A DNA stretch of 7,935 nucleotides from Patescibacteria group bacterium (GTDB lineage: Bacteria; Patescibacteriota; Minisyncoccia; Phycocordibacterales; Phycocordibacteraceae): contig JAHJIK010000080.1 in the NCBI GenBank assembly GCA_018823385.1, positions 1 to 7,935 of the forward strand. The letters are read 5' to 3'. Shown one piece after another: positions 5,643 through 7,935 of this stretch. The notes beneath the pieces were generated by a model. That model saw only the letters and a list, made by a program, of their open reading frames with translations, ran no database searches and was not told where the DNA came from. Every line of letters begins with the position of its first letter. Position 1 is the stretch's first letter. The position numbers and the translations under genes are program-made.

Positions 5643-6100
5643 TTGAACTAGGATGCAACGCACCAGATTTTACGCTTCAAGACCAAGAGGGGGAAGTGCA
5701 CACTCTTTCTGCTTACCAGGGGAAGTATGTTCTCCTTTATTTCTACCCAAAGGATGACACGCCAGGCTGCACCAAAGAAGCGTGTGCTATTCGTGATGTC
5801 TTTCCAGACTTTAAGAAAGTGAATGCAGTGGTGTTCGGCATCTCTGCTGATACAGTTGCGAGCCACAAGAAGTTTGCAGAGAAGTATACGCTCCCATTTA
5901 CACTTCTCGCTGATCCTGAAAAGAAGGCTGTTAACGCATATGGCGTGTGGGGACTCAAGAAGTTTATGGGCCGTGAGTATGAAGGAGTATTCCGTTCATC
6001 ATTCCTGATCTCTCCTGAGGGGAAGATTGTAAAGATATACGAGAACGTGAAGCCTGAAGTGCATGCAGCAGAAGTCCTAGAAGACATTCGCGCGCTATGA
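5639..6100 (+). CDS. bcp: Peroxiredoxin, PrxQ/BCP type
   Basis: This is a thiol peroxidase that reduces H2O2 and organic hydroperoxides with electrons from thioredoxin-like donors. The product is 153 aa, normal for the family. The peroxidatic Cys is C44 in DDTPGCT, and the resolving Cys is C49 five residues later, which is the atypical 2-Cys PrxQ arrangement. FYPKDDTPGCTKEACAIRD and the later FRSSFLISPEGKI (with the active-site Arg) are classic BCP blocks. No signal peptide is seen, so it is cytosolic. The ATG shares ATGA with the stop of the bactofilin-like gene, and the gene ends in ATGA with nth. There is no Shine-Dalgarno at its start, so coupled translation is likely. Confidence 0.97.
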   Translation: MIELGCNAPDFTLQDQEGEVHTLSAYQGKYVLLYFYPKDDTPGCTKEACAIRDVFPDFKKVNAVVFGISADTVASHKKFAEKYTLPFTLLADPEKKAVNAYGVWGLKKFMGREYEGVFRSSFLISPEGKIVKIYENVKPEVHAAEVLEDIRAL

Positions 6101-6765
6101 CTCCAGAGAAGTTCACGGAGCGAAAGGCTCGACTAAAGAAACTCCTTACGTATCTAAAAAAAGCATATCCCGATGCTAAAACTGAGCTGAACTACAAAAC
6201 CCCATACCAAATGGTGGCTGCCGTTATTCTCTCCGCACAGTGCACCGACAAGAAGGTGAATGCTGTAACGGACACGCTTTGGAAGAAGTACAAGACGGTG
6301 AAGGATTTTGCCGAAGCTGATCTTGCTGAGTTCACCAAAGAAACCTCCTCCATTACCTTTCACCGTACAAAGTCAAAGAATATAATTGCCGGAGCACAGC
6401 TTTTGCTTAAGGACTTCAAAGGAAAGGTGCCACAAACAGAAAAGGAACTTATCCTGCTCCCAGGTGTTGCATACAAAACAGCACATGTCGTACTTGGTGA
6501 ACTATTTGATATATGGGAGGGAATTCCAACCGATACGCATGTGCGACGGTTTGCTATACGATTTGATTTAACTGACCACACTGATTTAACAAAGATATCG
6601 AAGGATCTTGAGAGCTTGGTGCCAAAGGAAGACTGGCGATATGTGAACAACGGGTTCGTACTTTACGGACGCTATGTGTGTCCTGCACGTCCCCACGAGT
6701 GTGATGAACACCCGCTCACCAAGATATGGCCTCAGGCGGCTATGCGGTGGCCGAAGGCGAAATAG
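6097..6765 (+). CDS. nth: Endonuclease III, with an incomplete [4Fe-4S] loop
   Basis: This is a DNA glycosylase/AP lyase of base-excision repair acting on oxidised pyrimidines. The product is 222 aa. The helix-hairpin-helix with the catalytic Lys is LPGVAYK127TAHVVL (usually LPGVGRKTA), and the catalytic Asp is D146 in PTDTHVRR. ILSAQCTDKKVN (44-55) is the usual SAQ-TD-VN block. The C-terminal iron-sulfur loop is altered. The family pattern is C-x6-C-x2-C-x5-C, but here only C195 and C202 remain, with H205 and W211 at the other two positions. The reading frame is intact there, so it is not an obvious frameshift. It is the last gene of the VKOR operon and starts by an ATGA overlap with bcp. 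The -35 of the following RNA gene begins immediately after its stop. The fold and active site are clear; cluster binding is doubtful. Confidence 0.95.
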   Translation: MTPEKFTERKARLKKLLTYLKKAYPDAKTELNYKTPYQMVAAVILSAQCTDKKVNAVTDTLWKKYKTVKDFAEADLAEFTKETSSITFHRTKSKNIIAGAQLLLKDFKGKVPQTEKELILLPGVAYKTAHVVLGELFDIWEGIPTDTHVRRFAIRFDLTDHTDLTKISKDLESLVPKEDWRYVNNGFVLYGRYVCPARPHECDEHPLTKIWPQAAMRWPKAK

Positions 6766-6794
6766 TTGCAATATACTAAGATTGGTGGTATAAA
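6766..6794 (+). promoter_or_regulatory. Promoter of the structured RNA
   Basis: TTGCAA (6766-6771) is a -35-like box with 17 bases to TATAAA (6789-6794), which is extended by TGg at 6786-6788. Seven bases past the -10 end is G6801, the first base of a long RNA helix. An overlapping TATACT at 6772-6777 is a possible second start. This is the only promoter in the window with both boxes at proper spacing. Confidence 0.72.
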
Positions 6795-6800
6795 GCATTT

Positions 6801-6967
6801 GGTTCAAGTTATTTGTTTCGCCAAGCGATATTCGGCGCAGAGCCAAACAAGCAGTCTTTACGACTGATGCAGCGGCATTCAAATAACTTGGGCTACTCAG
6901 ACTGAAGACCTTATTAGACAGGTAAGATGTCTGGGACGCCCCCCCCGCTCACAAGGCGGGGGGTTTT
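6801..6967 (+). ncRNA. Structured non-coding RNA of unknown family (~167 nt)
   Basis: The stretch has its own promoter and terminator and no ORF in keeping with its neighbours. The 5' end pairs over 15 positions: 6801-6815 with 6880-6894. The core CAAGTTATTTG/CAAATAACTTG is perfect, and the outer four pairs are G-U, G-C, U-G and U-G. The enclosed 64 bases hold a CGCC/GGCG hairpin (6819-6822 with 6834-6837) and a longer arm (GCC 6842-6844 with GGC 6874-6876) tipped by CAGTC-TTTAC-GACTG (6852-6866), making a three-way junction. A second domain, 6896-6935, pairs CTCAGAC with GTCTGGG and ACCT with AGGT around a symmetric 5x5 internal loop. The GC-rich terminator ends it. I compared from memory with tmRNA, 6S, SRP and RNase P RNAs and see no match. 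Independent transcription argues against it being a leader of the next gene. The structure is read by eye and the function is unknown. Confidence 0.68.
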
Positions 6968-6972
6968 ATTTT
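6941..6972 (+). terminator. GC-rich intrinsic terminator of the RNA gene
   Basis: CCCCCCGC (6941-6948) pairs with GCGGGGGG (6956-6963) around a seven-base loop, followed by TTTTATTTT (6964-6972). The run of eight C's just before it is unusual. The next promoter's TG begins at the last T. Confidence 0.93.
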
Positions 6973-6980
6973 GATATACT
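6972..6980 (+). promoter_or_regulatory. Extended -10 promoter of the HAD gene (leaderless)
   Basis: TGaTATACT (TATACT at 6975-6980) ends six bases before ATG 6987. The -35 position falls inside the preceding terminator hairpin and has no consensus, so the extended -10 must carry recognition. Confidence 0.68.
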
Positions 6981-6986
6981 ACACAC

Positions 6987-7676
6987 ATGGAAAAGCGCCC
7001 CGTGGCAGTATTTGATATTGATGGAACCGTGTTCCGCTCATCCCTCCTCATTGAATTGGTTGAAGAGCTCATCGCTCGAGATATCTTCCCAAAGACCGCA
7101 CAGAAGACATACGCACACGAAGAAGAGGAGTGGGTGAACAGAAAAGGGGGATACGATGCATATATCAACAAAGTGATTCAGGTATTTAGAACTCACTCCA
7201 AGGGTCTGGTGTACGGAGAGATCGCAGATATTGCAGGCGAGATAATTGAAGCGAAGAAAGATCGGGTGTATCGATACACACGTGATTTGATTGCTGAACT
7301 CAAAGCAAAGGGATACTTTCTTCTTGCCGTATCTCGCTCACCAAAGTTCATTGTTGATGGGTTTGCATATGAAATGGGATTTGATAAGTCGTATGGGATA
7401 TTCTATGCGACGGGACCAACCGACCGCTTCACCGGAGAGATTGAAGACGAATTTTTGATAATGAACAAATCAGCAGTGCTTGCACGTGCTATCGATAAGG
7501 ACAATCTGAGTCTTATTGGATCAGTGGGCGTGGGAGACACGGAGAGTGATATTTCAATGCTCGATATGGTTGAAACCCCGATTGCCTTTAATCCAAACCG
7601 TCTCTTGTATCGCCATGCAAAACAGCGGAACTGGAAAGTGGTAGTAGAGCGCAAGGATGTTATATACGACGTGTAG
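6987..7676 (+). CDS. HAD-superfamily phosphatase, subfamily IB (SerB-like)
   Basis: This is a cytosolic HAD hydrolase (229 aa) of the phosphoserine-phosphatase-like IB group. Motif I is F9-D10-I-D12-G-T, with D10 as nucleophile and D12 as acid/base. Motif II is S116 in LLAVSRSP. Motif III is K161 in IMNKSAVL. Motif IV is G-D184-T-E-S-D188, binding Mg2+. A helical cap (about 17-100) lies between motifs I and II, as in this subfamily. The substrate cannot be told: phosphoserine phosphatase is possible, but related proteins act on other small phosphomonoesters, and no serine-pathway gene is nearby. No Shine-Dalgarno precedes the ATG; a -10 box ends six bases upstream, predicting a leaderless message. 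The gene stands alone between a terminator and the PspC gene promoter. Confidence 0.93.
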   Translation: MEKRPVAVFDIDGTVFRSSLLIELVEELIARDIFPKTAQKTYAHEEEEWVNRKGGYDAYINKVIQVFRTHSKGLVYGEIADIAGEIIEAKKDRVYRYTRDLIAELKAKGYFLLAVSRSPKFIVDGFAYEMGFDKSYGIFYATGPTDRFTGEIEDEFLIMNKSAVLARAIDKDNLSLIGSVGVGDTESDISMLDMVETPIAFNPNRLLYRHAKQRNWKVVVERKDVIYDV

Positions 7677-7702
7677 TTCATGAACCCTTAATCCTTTTTC
7701 TG

Positions 7703-7708
7703 TATACT
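7703..7708 (+). promoter_or_regulatory. -10 box of the PspC-domain gene (leaderless)
   Basis: TATACT, with TG immediately before it (7701-7702), ends eight bases before ATG 7717. The intervening AAAGACAT has no Shine-Dalgarno. No convincing -35 is seen in the short gap after the HAD gene. Confidence 0.62.
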
Positions 7709-7716
7709 AAAGACAT

Positions 7717-7935
7717 ATGAACAAGAAACTTACACGCAGCCGCGATAATCGAATACTCTTTGGTCTGTTAGGAGGTCTTGGAGAATACTTCAATACTGAT
7801 CCAACCCTTGTACGTCTCCTGTACCTCTTCGCCACCATCTTCACGGGTATATTCCCCGGCATCCTTGCGTACATCGTAGGCTCTCTGTTTGTACCTGAAT
7901 CAAATCCAGACCGGGTACATGTTGATGACATCGAA
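7717..7935 (+). CDS. PspC-domain membrane protein (3' end beyond the window)
   Basis: The first 73 codons are visible, with no stop before the window ends. The sequence starts MNKKLTRSRDNRILFGLLGG and continues LGEYFNTDPTLVRLLY, the typical start of a PspC (phage shock protein C) domain. That means a short amphipathic N-terminus, the G-G-LGEYF turn, the D-P-x-LVRL motif, then one hydrophobic helix (about 36-56, ending FVPE). PspC-type proteins sit in the membrane and take part in envelope-stress sensing in some bacteria; in many others the domain occurs alone with unknown role. The visible part after residue ~57 is polar and acidic (NPDRVHVDDIE). No pspA or pspB is visible. The start fits a -10 box eight bases upstream. 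Confidence 0.9.
   Translation, partial: MNKKLTRSRDNRILFGLLGGLGEYFNTDPTLVRLLYLFATIFTGIFPGILAYIVGSLFVPESNPDRVHVDDIE

Noticed and set aside
6801..6807. GGTTCAA resembling a tRNA T-loop
   Set aside because: It is one arm of the 15-bp helix; no acceptor stem, anticodon arm or CCA end can be drawn around it.
6801..6967. 6S, SRP or tmRNA identity for the RNA
   Set aside because: The 5' end pairs with an internal segment rather than the 3' end. There is no SRP apical loop signature, no tRNA-like ends and no tag reading frame.
1..7935. Insertion sequences, CRISPR arrays, integrase or phage genes
   Set aside because: None was seen: no transposase-like ORF, no regularly spaced repeats and no terminal inverted repeats flanking any gene.

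Overview
The window looks like a piece of a Patescibacteria / Candidate Phyla Radiation chromosome, probably Parcubacteria-like. This is an inference from style, not from a marker gene. The genes are short and tightly packed, several overlap by four bases, and Shine-Dalgarno sequences are mostly absent. The gene set (membrane-anchored DsbA-like protein, VKOR, signal-peptide bactofilin-like membrane protein, PspC-domain protein, Lys/Ala-rich tail protein) is one I associate with such genomes. TGA is used as a stop (Nudix, bactofilin-like and peroxiredoxin genes), so the code is the standard bacterial one and not the UGA-Gly code of Gracilibacteria/Absconditabacteria.

Layout. 2-361: 3' part of a Lys/Ala-rich, probably membrane-anchored protein. 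413-1117: membrane-anchored DsbA-like thiol oxidoreductase, closed by a perfect hairpin terminator (1131-1166). 1182-1691: conserved-looking Trp/Cys-rich protein of unknown function. 1756-2307: NADPH-dependent FMN reductase, followed by a terminator (2311-2354) that also seems to serve a small minus-strand membrane-protein ORF (2364-2588). 2589-2695: no gene seen. 2708-3606: msrA and a Nudix hydrolase, overlapping by ATGA. 3598-3981 (minus): msrB, convergent with the Nudix gene and divergent from the next operon. 4038-6765: VKOR, bactofilin-like membrane protein, PrxQ/BCP peroxiredoxin and endonuclease III, with two ATGA overlaps and one 6-base gap. 6766-6972: a free-standing structured RNA with its own promoter and terminator. 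6987-7676: HAD phosphatase. 7717 to the window end: 5' part of a PspC-domain protein.

How the genes fit together. Most of the named genes deal with thiol or oxidant chemistry. VKOR plus the DsbA-like protein would form disulfides outside the membrane. MsrA and MsrB repair the S and R forms of methionine sulfoxide. PrxQ/BCP removes peroxides, the FMN reductase handles quinone- or azo-type electron acceptors, and Nth repairs oxidised pyrimidines. The Nudix hydrolase may clean up damaged nucleotides.

Two things stand out. First, many genes have a TATACT/TATAAT -10 box, often extended by TGn, that ends 6-8 bases before the ATG. That predicts leaderless mRNAs, and it helps choose starts. Second, the RNA at 6801-~6967 starts, by promoter spacing, exactly at the 5' arm of a 15-bp helix. 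It matches no RNA family I can name and is the best candidate here for something undescribed.
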